Both the position numbers and the translations under genes were made by a program. DNA of 64,000 nucleotides from Caballeronia sp. Lep1P3 (GTDB taxonomy: Bacteria; Pseudomonadota; Gammaproteobacteria; Burkholderiales; Burkholderiaceae). Shown piece after piece: positions 34,879 through 45,160 of the stretch. The notes beneath the pieces are model-generated. The model did not search any database. It saw only the letters and a program-made list of their open reading frames with translations, and was not told the DNA's origin. The stretch is from positions 1 through 64,000 of the forward strand of contig NZ_CP084268.1 of the NCBI RefSeq assembly GCF_022879595.1, given 5' to 3'. Each line of letters opens with the position of its first letter. The stretch's first letter is position 1.

Positions 34879-35832
34879 ATGAACCGGAACATCGTCGGGC
34901 TGATCGGCCGGCGCATCGCGGTGACCGCGCTGACGCTGGTGATCGTCTCGATCATCATTTTCCTGATCACGAACCTGCTGCCCGGCGACGCCGCGCAAGC
35001 CGCGCTCGGTCAGGAAGCCACGCCGGAGACGGTCGCAGCGCTGCGCCAGCAGTTCGGGCTGGATCAGGCGCCGTGGCTGCGCTATCTGCACTGGCTCGTC
35101 GGGCTCTTCCACGGCGACTTCGGCCAGTCGCTCTCGAGCAGCCTGCCGGTGACGGAAATGATCGCGGGGCGCCTGCCCAAGTCGCTCACGCTCGCCGCGA
35201 TCACGACGGCGGTTTCCGTGCCGGTGGCGGTCTCGGCGGGCATTTTGGCGGCCGTGAACCGCGAGTCGATCATCGACCGCATCGTGAGTCTCGGCACGCT
35301 GTCGCTCGTCGCGACCCCGGAGTTCCTGATCGCGACGATCGCGGTGCTGGTGCTCGCGGTGAAGCTGCACTGGCTGTCGGCGCTTTCGTATGGCGGCGAG
35401 ATCGAGAGCGTGCACGATTTCCTGCGCGCCTACGCGATGCCGGTCGTCACGCTCTGCGCCGTCGTCATTGCGCAGATGGCCCGCATGACGCGCGCGGCGG
35501 TGATCGAGCAGCTCAGTTCGTCCTACGTCGAAATGGCGATGCTCAAGGGTGCGAGCCCCGCGCGCGTGGTGCTGCGTCATGCGCTGCCCAACGCCATCGG
35601 TCCCATCGCGAACGCCATTGCGCTGAGCCTGTCGTATCTGCTGGGCGGCGTGATCGTCGTCGAGACCATCTTCAACTATCCGGGTCTCGCCAAGCTGATG
35701 GTCGACGCCGTCAGTAACCGCGACTTCCCGCTCGTGCAGGCCTGCACGCTGTTGTTCTGTCTCGGTTATCTGGTGCTCGTGCTGCTGGCCGACCTGTGCG
35801 CCATCATCTCCAACCCGAGGCTGCGGACATGA
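34879..35832 (+). CDS. Dipeptide-type ABC transporter permease 1 (DppB family)
   Basis: A 317-residue membrane protein with six predicted transmembrane segments. It starts with the DppB-typical helix then LLPGDAAQAALGQEATPETVAALRQQFGLD and carries the EAA-like loop SSYVEMAMLKGASPARVVLRHALPNA. AGGAGG precedes the start. Its stop overlaps the next start (ATGA). Confidence 0.93.
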   Translation: MNRNIVGLIGRRIAVTALTLVIVSIIIFLITNLLPGDAAQAALGQEATPETVAALRQQFGLDQAPWLRYLHWLVGLFHGDFGQSLSSSLPVTEMIAGRLPKSLTLAAITTAVSVPVAVSAGILAAVNRESIIDRIVSLGTLSLVATPEFLIATIAVLVLAVKLHWLSALSYGGEIESVHDFLRAYAMPVVTLCAVVIAQMARMTRAAVIEQLSSSYVEMAMLKGASPARVVLRHALPNAIGPIANAIALSLSYLLGGVIVVETIFNYPGLAKLMVDAVSNRDFPLVQACTLLFCLGYLVLVLLADLCAIISNPRLRT

Positions 35833-36821
35833 CGACTCATGGAATCCCTTCGAGCCAACTCGATCCCGCCGATCCGCTCAAGCGCAGCACGATGATGCCG
35901 GGCGGCGGCGAACCCATGCGTTCGCCGGGCGGCGGCGCGCCGGCACCCTCCGCGCGGCCGGTCCGCCGCCGCAGCCTCGCGCAGCGCATGGGGCTCTCGA
36001 CGGGCGGCTGGATCGGTCTCGGAATGGTGTCCCTGGCGCTCTTCGTCGCGGTGTTCGCGCCGTGGCTCGCGCCGCATCAGGTCGGCAGCATCGTGACGAC
36101 CGACGTGTTCGCCGGCATGAGCGCGAAGCTGCCGCTCGGCTCCGACTATCTCGGCCGCGACATGCTCACGCGCATCATCTACGGCACGCGGCTGACCGTC
36201 GTGCTCGCGCTTGCCGCGGCATTGCTGGCCGCACTCGCCGGCACGACGCTCGGCTTGCTCGCAGCCGTGGCGGGCCGGCGCGTCGACGAGACCATGAGCC
36301 GCCTGCTCGACGCGATCACGTCGATTCCGTCGAAAATGTTCGCGCTGATGATCGTGGCCGCGTTCGGCTCGTCGCTCACGCTGCTGATCCTGACAGCGGC
36401 GTTCGCTTACATGCCCGGCTCGTACCGCATCGCGCGTTCGCTCGCCGTCAACATCGGCACGCTCGAATACGTGCAGGTGGCGCGGGCACGCGGCGAAAGC
36501 GCGCTCTATATCGCGTGCTTCGAGATGCTGCCGAACATGCTGCATCCGATGCTCGCCGACACGGGCCTGCGCTTCACGTTCGTCGTGCTGCTGTTGAGCA
36601 GCCTGAGCTTCCTCGGACTCGGCGTGCAGCCGCCTTACGCGGACTTGGGCTCGCTCGTGCGCGAGAACATCGCGGGCCTCGGCGAAGGCACGCCGGTGGT
36701 GATCCTGCCTGCCATCGCCATCGCGGTGCTGACCGTCGGCGTGAATTTGCTGATCGACGGCTTGCCGCATCGGGGCCGCCGACGCAAGCAGGCGGCCGCT
36801 GTTGACGACGGAGGACACTAA
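35829..36821 (+). CDS. Dipeptide-type ABC transporter permease 2 (DppC family)
   Basis: A 330-residue permease. ATG 35829 overlaps the previous stop. A hydrophilic Pro/Arg-rich N-terminus of about 50 residues precedes the first membrane segment (WIGLGMVSLALFVAVFAPWL). The DppC signatures LPLGSDYLGRDMLTRIIYGTR and SLSFLGLGVQPPYADLGSLV are present. It overlaps the ATPase start as TAATG. Confidence 0.93.
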   Translation: MTTHGIPSSQLDPADPLKRSTMMPGGGEPMRSPGGGAPAPSARPVRRRSLAQRMGLSTGGWIGLGMVSLALFVAVFAPWLAPHQVGSIVTTDVFAGMSAKLPLGSDYLGRDMLTRIIYGTRLTVVLALAAALLAALAGTTLGLLAAVAGRRVDETMSRLLDAITSIPSKMFALMIVAAFGSSLTLLILTAAFAYMPGSYRIARSLAVNIGTLEYVQVARARGESALYIACFEMLPNMLHPMLADTGLRFTFVVLLLSSLSFLGLGVQPPYADLGSLVRENIAGLGEGTPVVILPAIAIAVLTVGVNLLIDGLPHRGRRRKQAAAVDDGGH

Positions 36822-38740
36822 TGGGCGCCGAACTTTTTCATCGCGCGGCGGATGCCGCCAACGACGCATCGAGCCGTCTTGTCGAAGTGCGCGGCCTGCG
36901 CGTGGTCGGCAGCCGGCCGGGGGAGCCGGACACGACCATCGTTCACGATGTCGACTTCGAGATCGCGCGCGGCGAAGTGCTCGCGCTCATCGGCGAGTCG
37001 GGATCGGGCAAGACGACGATCGCGCTGTCGCTGATGGGCCACGCGCGCAGCGGCTGCCGCATCACCGGCGGCTCGATCCGCATCGGCGACACGGACGTGC
37101 GCGCGCTCTCCGCTAAGGGCCTGGCCGCGCTGCGCGGACGCCGCGTCGCGTACATCGCGCAGAGCGCGGCGGCGGCGTTCAATCCGGCGCGCGCGATCAT
37201 GGATCAGGTGATCGAAAGCGCGATGATCCACGGCTCGCTCGGCAAGCGCGAAGCGCAGGCGAAGGCGGTCGAACTGTTTCGCGCGCTCGCGCTGCCGGAG
37301 CCGGAGACGATCGGGCGGCGTTATCCGCATCAGGTCTCGGGCGGGCAACTGCAACGTCTGATGGCGGCCATGGCGCTCATCACCGATCCCGAACTCGTGA
37401 TTCTCGACGAGCCGACCACCGCGCTCGACGTCACGACGCAGATCGACGTGTTGCAGGCGTTCAAGCGCGTGATCCGCCAGTACGGGATGACCGCGGTCTA
37501 CGTGTCGCACGATCTGGCCGTGGTCGCGCAAATGGCGGACCGCATCGTCGTGTTGAGCGACGGCCAGATTCGCGAAGTCGGCGCGACCGAACAGATCCTG
37601 CATGCGCCGGCGCATCCTTATACGCAAAGCCTCGTGGCGGCGGTGCAGCCCGTCTTGCCGACGCATCCGGCGCCGCCGGCGTCCAGCGAGACGCCGCTGC
37701 TCGAAGTGCGGCGCATGACGGCCGGCTACGGACGCAAGGACGCGAAAGGCGCGCCCGCGAAGATCATCCTCGACGACGTCGATCTGACGATCCGGCGCGG
37801 CCAGACGGTCGGCGTGATCGGCGAATCGGGCTCGGGCAAGACGACGCTCGCGAAGGTCATCGCGGGGCTGATGCCGATGGCGGGCGGCGAGTTGCTGCTC
37901 GACGGCGCACCGCTTTCCGGCAATCTGCGCCGCCGCACGCGCGAGCAGTTCCGGCGCATCCAGATCGTGTTCCAGAACGCCGATACCGCGCTGAACCCGA
38001 TGCATACCGTGGAGCGCACGCTTGCACGGCCGCTCAAGTTCTATCACGGCATGAAAGGCGACAAGGCGCGCCGCCGCGTCGCCGAACTGCTCGAACTCGT
38101 GCGGCTGCCCGCGTCGTGCGCGCAACGCAGCACGGGCGAGCTGTCGGGCGGGCAGAAGCAGCGCGTCAATCTCGCGCGGGCGCTCGCCGCCGAACCGGAC
38201 CTGATTCTTTGCGACGAAGTGACGTCCGCGCTCGATACGGTCGTGGGCGCCGCGATTCTCGACTTGCTGCGCGAACTGCAGCAGAAGCTCGGCGTGTCGT
38301 ATCTCTTCATCACGCACGACATCGCGAAGGTGCGCGCGATCAGCGACGACATCGTCGTGATGTATGCGGGGCATCGCGTGGAAACGGGCGATCGGGCGGC
38401 GCTTTGCGCACCGCCGTTCCATCCGTATTCGCATCTGCTCGTGTCGTCCGCGCCGGAGTTGCGCGCGGGCTGGCTCGACGAAGCCAGCGAGCGATGTCAT
38501 CAGACGCTGGAGCCGATCGGAGCCGCCGACGGCAACGCCGCACTCTGCACGTTCCTTTCGCGCTGTCCGATGCGTATCGACGGCGTGTGCAATCGCACGG
38601 CGCCCGCGTTGCGCACGCTCGGCAACGGCGCGCGGGTGCTGTGTCATCGCAGTGAGGAAGAACTCGAGCGCTTTCAGACGCTGCCGCCGGAAGCCGACGC
38701 GTCCGCACGCGCCGCTGCCGCGCGCGCGCCCGTCATCTAG
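36821..38740 (+). CDS. Fused dipeptide-type ABC transporter ATPase (DppD-DppF in one chain)
   Basis: A 639-residue protein with two complete ABC domains. First: Walker A GESGSGKTT 58-66, signature VSGGQ 172-176, Walker B ILDEP. Second: Walker A 334-342, signature LSGGQ 441-445, Walker B LILCDE. Each half also has the oligopeptide C-terminal extension with HPYTQSL or CP/C motifs; the second half has CTFLSRCPM...CNRTAP, resembling the OppF Fe-S-type tail. DppD and DppF are usually separate, so this is a natural fusion powering the importer of 33232-36821. Confidence 0.92.
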   Translation: MGAELFHRAADAANDASSRLVEVRGLRVVGSRPGEPDTTIVHDVDFEIARGEVLALIGESGSGKTTIALSLMGHARSGCRITGGSIRIGDTDVRALSAKGLAALRGRRVAYIAQSAAAAFNPARAIMDQVIESAMIHGSLGKREAQAKAVELFRALALPEPETIGRRYPHQVSGGQLQRLMAAMALITDPELVILDEPTTALDVTTQIDVLQAFKRVIRQYGMTAVYVSHDLAVVAQMADRIVVLSDGQIREVGATEQILHAPAHPYTQSLVAAVQPVLPTHPAPPASSETPLLEVRRMTAGYGRKDAKGAPAKIILDDVDLTIRRGQTVGVIGESGSGKTTLAKVIAGLMPMAGGELLLDGAPLSGNLRRRTREQFRRIQIVFQNADTALNPMHTVERTLARPLKFYHGMKGDKARRRVAELLELVRLPASCAQRSTGELSGGQKQRVNLARALAAEPDLILCDEVTSALDTVVGAAILDLLRELQQKLGVSYLFITHDIAKVRAISDDIVVMYAGHRVETGDRAALCAPPFHPYSHLLVSSAPELRAGWLDEASERCHQTLEPIGAADGNAALCTFLSRCPMRIDGVCNRTAPALRTLGNGARVLCHRSEEELERFQTLPPEADASARAAAARAPVI

Positions 38741-38776
38741 ACCCTCATCGACCTCGATATTCAGCCAGGACCTTCG

Positions 38777-40144
38777 ATGGAATCATTGGAGCAGGCCGAC
38801 CGGCGTCACTTCTTTCATCCGGGCACGCACGCCTTCGACCACGCGACCGGTTCGCTCGAAGGCTTTATCGTCAGCGAGGGGCACGGCATCCATCTGACGG
38901 ACGTGGCCGGGCGCGAGTACATCGACGGCTTCTCGGGGCTTTACTGCGTGAACGTCGGCTATGGCCGCGACGAGATCGCGGATCGCATGGCCGAGCAATG
39001 CCGGCGGCTGTCCTACTACCACACGTATGTCGGCAGCGGCAACGCGCCGGCCATCGAACTGTCGCAGCGGCTCATCGAGCAATGGGCGCCGCCGGGCATG
39101 ATGAAGGTGTTCTACGGCATGTCCGGCTCGGACGCCAACGAGACGCAGATCAAGCTCGTCTGGTACTACAACAACGTTCTCGGCCGCAAGGATAAGAAGA
39201 AGATCATCGCGCGCGACCGGGCGTATCACGGCTCGGGCATCGTCACGGGCGCGCTCACCGGTCTGCCGGTCTATCACGCGAACTTCGATTCGCCGTTCGA
39301 CCGCGTGTTGCGCACGCTGTGTCCCGACTACTATCGCAACGCCGCGCCCGGCATGAGCGAGGCCGCGTTCACGGCGCATTGCGTCGCCGAACTCGAGGCG
39401 CTCATCGAGCGCGAAGGCGCCGAGACGATCGCCGCGTTCATCGCCGAGCCGATGAACGGCACCGGCGGCATCGTCCCGCCGCCGGACGGCTACTGGCCCG
39501 CGATACAGGCCGTGCTCCGCCGTCACGACATCCTGCTGATCGCGGACGAAGTCGTCTGCGGCTTCGGCCGTCTCGGTGCGCGAACCGGTTGCGAGCGCTT
39601 CGACATCCGTCCGGACCTCGTGACGTTCGCGAAGGGCCTGACGAGCGCCTACGCGCCGCTGTCGGCGGTCGTGGTCGGCGAGGCGTTCTGGGATGTGCTG
39701 ATGAGCGGGTCGCGCGAGCACGGCATGATGGGGCACGGCTGGACCTACTCGGGGCATCCGCTGGGCGCGGTGGCGGCGCTGGCGAATCTCGACATCATGG
39801 AGCGCGAGAATCTCGTCGGCAATGCGGAGCGCGTCGGCGGCTATCTGCTCGCGTGCCTGCGCGCGGCTTTCGGCGCGCATCCGCATGTCGGCGACATTCG
39901 CGGCATCGGCATGCTGATGGCGATCCAACTGATGCTCGACCCCGCGACGCGCACGCCTTTCCCGGCGCAGCATCGCATCAACGCGAAGGTCGTGGCCGCC
40001 GCGCGCGAACACGGACTGCTGGTTCGCGCGCTCGGTACGGATATCGTCGGCTTCGCGCCGCCCTTGATTACGACGCGGGAAGACGCCGACGAAATCGTGC
40101 GGCGCATTCGAGCCGCTTTCGACGACACGCTGAGGACCGCATGA
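38777..40144 (+). CDS. Class III aminotransferase, PLP-dependent
   Basis: A 455-residue omega-aminotransferase: GSDANETQIKLVWYYNNVLGR (117-137), D257 in LIADEV, Schiff-base lysine K286 in TFAKGLTSAYAPLSA, and YSGHPL. This form (YYNNVLGR motif) is common among amine/pyruvate aminotransferases in catabolic clusters. It is 36 bases after the dipeptide ABC operon and is coupled by ATGA to an aldo/keto reductase. It probably transaminates the imported amine. Substrate unknown. Confidence 0.92.
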   Translation: MESLEQADRRHFFHPGTHAFDHATGSLEGFIVSEGHGIHLTDVAGREYIDGFSGLYCVNVGYGRDEIADRMAEQCRRLSYYHTYVGSGNAPAIELSQRLIEQWAPPGMMKVFYGMSGSDANETQIKLVWYYNNVLGRKDKKKIIARDRAYHGSGIVTGALTGLPVYHANFDSPFDRVLRTLCPDYYRNAAPGMSEAAFTAHCVAELEALIEREGAETIAAFIAEPMNGTGGIVPPPDGYWPAIQAVLRRHDILLIADEVVCGFGRLGARTGCERFDIRPDLVTFAKGLTSAYAPLSAVVVGEAFWDVLMSGSREHGMMGHGWTYSGHPLGAVAALANLDIMERENLVGNAERVGGYLLACLRAAFGAHPHVGDIRGIGMLMAIQLMLDPATRTPFPAQHRINAKVVAAAREHGLLVRALGTDIVGFAPPLITTREDADEIVRRIRAAFDDTLRTA

Positions 40145-40968
40145 CGGCGACGGACATCGCGGCGCTGCATCTGCCCGCCATCGGCCTCGGGACGTGGCAG
40201 TCGCAGCACGACGAAGGCGTGCGAGCCGTGCGCACGGCGATCGAGAAGGGGTATCGCCATATCGACACGGCAGCGCGTTACCAGAACGAAGCGGCGGTCG
40301 GCGAGGGCATCCGCGAAAGCGGCATTGCGCGCGACGACGTGTTCGTCACGACGAAGGTCTGGTGGACCGAACTGCACGCGAGCGCGTTTCGCCGCTCGGT
40401 CGAACGCAGTCTCTCGGAACTGAAGTTCGACTACGTCGATTTGCTGCTGATCCATTGGCCCAATCCCGACGTGCCGCTCGAAGAAACGCTCGGCGCATTG
40501 GCCGACGCGCACCGGCAAGGCCTCGCGCGCAAGATCGGCGTCTCGAATTTTCCGGTGGCGTGGCTGGAGCGCGCGGTGGCGTTGTCGCCGGTGCCGCTGT
40601 CGGTGAATCAGTGCGAGTATCACCCGTACCTGAATCAGCGCAAGGTGCTCGACGCCTGCGCGAAACACGGCCTGAGCTTCGTCGCGCACACGCCGCTCGG
40701 CAGCGGCCGGCTGATCGGCGATCCGATGATCGCGGGTATCGCCGCACGCCACGGCAAGACGAGCGCGCAAGTGCTGCTGCGCTGGCTCGTGCAGCAGCCG
40801 GGCGTCGCCGCGCTGCCGAAGTCCACGCATGCACGGCGCATCGGCGAGAACATCGACGTGTTCGACTTCGCGCTCGATGACGGCGAAATGCGCCGCATCG
40901 CCGCGCTCGCGACGCCCGGCGGACGCATCAGCAAGGTTGCCTGGGCGCCCGAGTGGGATACGGCGTAG
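40141..40968 (+). CDS. Aldo/keto reductase (AKR3/5-like)
   Basis: A 275-residue NADPH-dependent TIM-barrel reductase: GLGTWQ near residue 16, catalytic D/Y/K/H in DTAARYQNE, TKVWW and LLIHWPNPD, and the C-terminal cofactor loop LPKSTHARRIGENI. The start overlaps the aminotransferase stop. It would reduce the aldehyde or ketone made by the aminotransferase to an alcohol, or take part in a reversible detoxification. Confidence 0.9.
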   Translation: MTATDIAALHLPAIGLGTWQSQHDEGVRAVRTAIEKGYRHIDTAARYQNEAAVGEGIRESGIARDDVFVTTKVWWTELHASAFRRSVERSLSELKFDYVDLLLIHWPNPDVPLEETLGALADAHRQGLARKIGVSNFPVAWLERAVALSPVPLSVNQCEYHPYLNQRKVLDACAKHGLSFVAHTPLGSGRLIGDPMIAGIAARHGKTSAQVLLRWLVQQPGVAALPKSTHARRIGENIDVFDFALDDGEMRRIAALATPGGRISKVAWAPEWDTA

Positions 40969-40989
40969 TCCAGCGTGCCCGACGTCGCG

Positions 40990-41011
40990 AAGGCGCCCGA
41001 TCGGGCGCCTT
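40990..41011. terminator. Bidirectional terminator between aldo/keto reductase and HyuB genes
   Basis: AAGGCGCCCGA and TCGGGCGCCTT form a perfect 22-base palindrome, followed on the plus strand by CTTCT and preceded by TCGCG. It lies in the 55-base gap between convergent stop codons. Confidence 0.75.
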
Positions 41012-41023
41012 CTTCTGCACTGC

Positions 41024-43033
41024 TCAAGCCGCGCGCCGGTTCTCCAGCATCTGCGGATACTGCTTCGACACTTCCGCGAAAATCTCGCGCACGGCGCCCG
41101 CGCCTTCCGTGAGCTTGCCCGCGGTCTCCCATGCGTCGAGTGCGTCGAAGATCTTGTGCTTCAGGAAGTGACGCCAGATGACCGGCGCCGACGCGAGAAT
41201 CTCCGTGAGCACGGCATAGCGCGCAGGCGTCCAGCGCGCTTCGTAGGCCGTGCGCGCCTCGCCGTAGTCGAAATGCGCGTGCGGCGTGCGTGGCGCGTCG
41301 ACGGCGAGTTCGGCGCGGCGCCGCGCGGTCGCGTGTTCGTCGGCTTCGCCGGAGCGCACGACGACGCCGTAGAGCGCGAGCGCCTCCGCTTCGGTCAGAT
41401 AGCCGCGCTTCACATCGGTGGCGACGTGCTGCGGATCGCGCTCGCAGGGGTCGCCGTAGCCGCCGCCGCCGCAACCTTCGAGGCGGATCACATCGCCGGG
41501 GCCGCACACGACGAGATCGGAGACGCCGAGGTTTTCTTCGCCCGCCGTGCCCGGATTACGTGTGAAGCGCGAATTCGCGCCCGCCTTGCCGCCCAGCACG
41601 CCCCACGACGCGAAGCGCGAGCGGTCGCGGTTGCGCGCCGTCACGAGCGTGCCCGGCGAGAACACGCGGAATTCCATGACGGTCCCGAGGCCGCCGCGAT
41701 ACCGTCCCGCCCCCGCGCTGCCCGGCACGAGTCCGTATTTGAGGATGCGGATGGGCACTTCCGCCTCGTTGATCTCGACCGGCGTGTTGCGCAGGAACGC
41801 GTTGTTCGCGCCCGATGCGTCCGAGCCGTCGCCGCTCGCCATGCCGCCCGCGCCGCCGCCGACCGGACCGATCGCCGCGATGACGGTCTGCCCGTCGCTG
41901 CCCACGGTGCGCACGTTGAGAATCGACATGCCGCCGGCGGGGCAGGCGGGCAAACGGTCCGGACACACCATCGAAAACGCGCCGAAGGTGACCATCTGCG
42001 CGACCTTGCAGGTGAGACTGCGCATGCCGACGGCGGCGGGCGGCACGCAATTCATGATCGTGCCTTCGGGCAGGATGCAGCGCGCGACCTTCAGCATCCC
42101 CGCGTTCAACAGCAGATCGGGATGCAGCGAGTACAGCACGTAGTTCAGGCCGACGAGCGCGAGGACGTGACGCTCCTTGCCGCCGGTCGGCATGTTGAGC
42201 GACGAGTTCAGTTGCGGATCGCTGCCCGTGAAGTCGAGCACGAGGGAGTCGCCCTGCACCTTCAGGTTCAACGCAACGCGAAGCGGCTTGCCGTTGGGCG
42301 AATCTTCATCGGCGAACTCGCAGAAGAAGTATTCGCCGTCGGGCATCGCAGAGACGAGCGCGCGCGCCTGTTCTTCCGAATAGTCGATCATCGCGTGCAT
42401 GCCGGCCTTGAATTCGTCGATGCCGAAGCGCTCGATGATCTCCAGCACGCGCCGCTCGCCGGTCATCAGCATGGCGATCTGCGCCTTCAGATCGCCGCGA
42501 TTCTGCTCGGGCGCGCGCACGTTGATGGCCATGTGGTCGAGCAGCGTTTCGTCCAGCACGCCGGCGCGCACGATTTTCGTGGGCGACCAGCGGATGCCTT
42601 CCTGATAGATCTCGGTGAGCGTGCGCGACAGCGAAGCGGGCACCGCGCCGCCCATGTCCGTGTTGTGGATGTGGCCGCCCACGTAGCAGACGATCTCGCC
42701 TTCGTGGAAGACCGGCTTCCACATCATCACGTCCGGCGTGTGCGTGGCGACGTAGCCGCTGTACGCGTCGTTGGTCATGCCGATATCGCCGGGCTCGTAA
42801 TGATCGATCGCATCGATCACGGAACGGAAGTCGAGCCCCGGATACCACGTCGCGCCGAGCGTTTTCGGCGACGCGAACGTGAGACCCTCGGGCGTCATGA
42901 TGGTGCAGGAGAAGTCCTCGGTTTCCTTCACGAAGGCCGAATGGGCGGTGCGCATGAGCGTATGAGCCATGCTTTCGGCCGCCGCCACGCAGTAGTTCGA
43001 GAAAATCTGAAGGACGGATCGGTTGAACGTCAT
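41024..43033 (-). CDS. hyuB: Hydantoinase/oxoprolinase beta subunit (HyuB family)
   Basis: A 669-residue HyuB protein from ATG 43033, with GAGGAA upstream on the minus strand. Family features: KETEDFSCTIMTPEG, DIGMTNDAYSGYVATHTPDV, GHIHNTDMGG, then NMPTGGKERHVLAL and the C-terminal GGGGYGDP. HyuA/HyuB pairs hydrolyse N-carbamyl or cyclic amides (N-methylhydantoin, 5-oxoproline) or carboxylate ketones, with ATP. It follows HyuA by 20 bases on the same strand. The specific substrate is unknown. Confidence 0.9.
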   Translation of the reverse strand: MTFNRSVLQIFSNYCVAAAESMAHTLMRTAHSAFVKETEDFSCTIMTPEGLTFASPKTLGATWYPGLDFRSVIDAIDHYEPGDIGMTNDAYSGYVATHTPDVMMWKPVFHEGEIVCYVGGHIHNTDMGGAVPASLSRTLTEIYQEGIRWSPTKIVRAGVLDETLLDHMAINVRAPEQNRGDLKAQIAMLMTGERRVLEIIERFGIDEFKAGMHAMIDYSEEQARALVSAMPDGEYFFCEFADEDSPNGKPLRVALNLKVQGDSLVLDFTGSDPQLNSSLNMPTGGKERHVLALVGLNYVLYSLHPDLLLNAGMLKVARCILPEGTIMNCVPPAAVGMRSLTCKVAQMVTFGAFSMVCPDRLPACPAGGMSILNVRTVGSDGQTVIAAIGPVGGGAGGMASGDGSDASGANNAFLRNTPVEINEAEVPIRILKYGLVPGSAGAGRYRGGLGTVMEFRVFSPGTLVTARNRDRSRFASWGVLGGKAGANSRFTRNPGTAGEENLGVSDLVVCGPGDVIRLEGCGGGGYGDPCERDPQHVATDVKRGYLTEAEALALYGVVVRSGEADEHATARRRAELAVDAPRTPHAHFDYGEARTAYEARWTPARYAVLTEILASAPVIWRHFLKHKIFDALDAWETAGKLTEGAGAVREIFAEVSKQYPQMLENRRAA

Positions 43034-43053
43034 GTCGGGTTCCTCGTGTGTTT

Positions 43054-45093
43054 TCACTGCGCGCTGAGCAGCAGATTGCCGTATTCGTCGACGACGCAGG
43101 CGAAGCCCGGCAGCACGCACGTCGTCGTGTCGTCCTGCGTGACGATTGCCGGACCCTCGAAACGATGCCCTGCGAGCAGCGACGTGCGCCGGTACATCGG
43201 CACCGTGCGCCATGCGTCGTCCAGATAGACGTCGATCATCGCTTCCACTCGCGGCTCGCCTTCGCCGCGCGCGATCTTCGGCATCTCGGGCTTGGGCGTC
43301 GGCAGGCTGATGACCAGCCGCAGCGCCACGACCTGCACCGCCGATCCCGCATCGCTGTGGCCGTAGAGACGCTGATGCTCGCGATGGAACGCATCGGCGA
43401 TGCGCGCCATGTCCCGCTCGCGGATGGCTCGCGCGTCGAGCGGCGTATCGACCTCGAACGACTGCCCGCGATAACGCATGTCCGCCGAAATCGTCATTTC
43501 AGCGCCCGCATCCGTTCCGGTCTCGCCGACGATCCACTCCCGCGCCTGGCGCTCCAGCATCGCGAGATCGCCGGCCAGCTTGCCAAGGGACTCGGCGTCG
43601 AGCGGGTAGTAGGTCGTGCGCACGAAGTCGTTCTTGGTGTCCGCGATGAGGCCGCCCAGCGCGCTCAGCACGCCCGGCGTCGTCGGCACGACGATATGGC
43701 GCATGTTCAGCGCGCGCGCGAGAAAGCCGCCGAGCATCGGGCCGGCGCCGCCGAACGGCATGAGCCAGAACGCGCGCGGATCGATGCCGAAGCGCGACAC
43801 GATGCGGCTCACGCCGCCGTACATGCCCGACACCGATACGTCGATGATCGCCGCCGCCGTCCGATGCACGTCCATGCCGAGACGTTGCGCGAGCGGCTCG
43901 ATGGCGCGGCGGCTCGCGTCGACATCGACCTGGACCGCGTTGTAGCCGAGCGATGCGCGCCCGAGCACGCCGATGACCGCGAACGCATCGGTGATGGTCG
44001 GGCGGGTGCCGCCGCGTCCGTAGCAGACCGGTCCCGGATTGGAGCCGGCGCTTTCGGGGCCGACCTTCAGCACGCCGAAATCGTCGACCCAGGCGATGGA
44101 GCCGCCGCCGTCGCCGATCGACGATACGGAGACCGACGGGATATGAATCTGGAAGTCGCCGATATATTCGCCGGTCGCGTATTGCGGCTTGCCGTCGACG
44201 ATCAGCGCGACATCCGCCGTGGTGCCGCCGATGTCGAGGCTCATGCAGTCCTTGATGCTGCACATGTTCGCAAGGTACGACGCGCCGATCACGCCCGCCG
44301 CCGTGCCCGAGAGGATCATCTGCACGCAATTGCTCTTGCCGTTCTCGGCGCTCATCACGCCGCCGTTCGACTTCGTGACCTTCAGGTCCGCGCCGACGCC
44401 GCTCTCGGCGAGCGCGGCCTGCAGGCGTGTCAGATATTGCGACACGCGCGGCTGCACGTATCCGCCGATGGCCGCCGTCACCGTGCGCTCGTATTCGCGG
44501 ATGATCGGCCACACTTCATGCGAGCACGACACGAAAAAGCCCGGCGCCGCCTTTTCGATGATCGCCTTCACCTGCAATTCGTGCGCAGGATTGCGGTATG
44601 CATGCAGCAGCGAAACCACCACGCCTTGGCACTGCGCGGCCTTGAGCGCATCGAGCGCGGCGAGGACGCTGGATTCATCGATTGGCGCTTCCTCGATGCC
44701 GTCGGGGCGCATGCGGCCATCGACGCCGAACACGCGATCGCGCGTGATGAGCGGCTCCGGACGGCGCGACATCAGGTGGTACATGTCGGGGATCTTCAAC
44801 CGCGCGATGTCGAGCACGTCCTCGAAGTTGCGCGTAGTGATGAGCGCGAGCCGCAGGCCCTTGCGCTGCACGACCGCGTTCACGCCGACCGTCGTGCCGT
44901 GCGTGAAATACACGACGTCGCGCGGATCGATGCCGAAGCGTTCGCGCAAGCCCTGCATGCCGTCGATGACTTCGCTGCCGGGGCTATCCGGCCGCGAAAA
45001 CACCTTGAGCGTGCGGGTGGTCCGCGTCTCGTCGTCCAGCACCGCGAAGTCGGCGAACGATCCGCCGATGTCCACTCCGATTCTCAGCCCCAT
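43054..45093 (-). CDS. hyuA: Hydantoinase/oxoprolinase alpha subunit (HyuA family)
   Basis: A 679-residue HyuA protein from ATG 45093, with AGGGA upstream. The N-terminal phosphate-binding segment reads GLRIGVDIGGSFADFAVLDD (usual form DVGGTFTD), followed by HGTTVGVNAVVQRKG, SLDIGGTTADVALIVDG and PFGGAGPMLGGFLA. It carries the ATP-binding fold of the pair. It is divergent from an IclR regulator, with a palindrome between. The group is probably induced by a cyclic amide or a related amino-acid derivative. Confidence 0.9.
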   Translation of the reverse strand: MGLRIGVDIGGSFADFAVLDDETRTTRTLKVFSRPDSPGSEVIDGMQGLRERFGIDPRDVVYFTHGTTVGVNAVVQRKGLRLALITTRNFEDVLDIARLKIPDMYHLMSRRPEPLITRDRVFGVDGRMRPDGIEEAPIDESSVLAALDALKAAQCQGVVVSLLHAYRNPAHELQVKAIIEKAAPGFFVSCSHEVWPIIREYERTVTAAIGGYVQPRVSQYLTRLQAALAESGVGADLKVTKSNGGVMSAENGKSNCVQMILSGTAAGVIGASYLANMCSIKDCMSLDIGGTTADVALIVDGKPQYATGEYIGDFQIHIPSVSVSSIGDGGGSIAWVDDFGVLKVGPESAGSNPGPVCYGRGGTRPTITDAFAVIGVLGRASLGYNAVQVDVDASRRAIEPLAQRLGMDVHRTAAAIIDVSVSGMYGGVSRIVSRFGIDPRAFWLMPFGGAGPMLGGFLARALNMRHIVVPTTPGVLSALGGLIADTKNDFVRTTYYPLDAESLGKLAGDLAMLERQAREWIVGETGTDAGAEMTISADMRYRGQSFEVDTPLDARAIRERDMARIADAFHREHQRLYGHSDAGSAVQVVALRLVISLPTPKPEMPKIARGEGEPRVEAMIDVYLDDAWRTVPMYRRTSLLAGHRFEGPAIVTQDDTTTCVLPGFACVVDEYGNLLLSAQ

Positions 45094-45160
45094 TGCAATG
45101 TCCCTGTCTGGTTTGTAGCCCGTGTGTTGCCCGTTGCCCTTGATGTGTGCCACAATACGG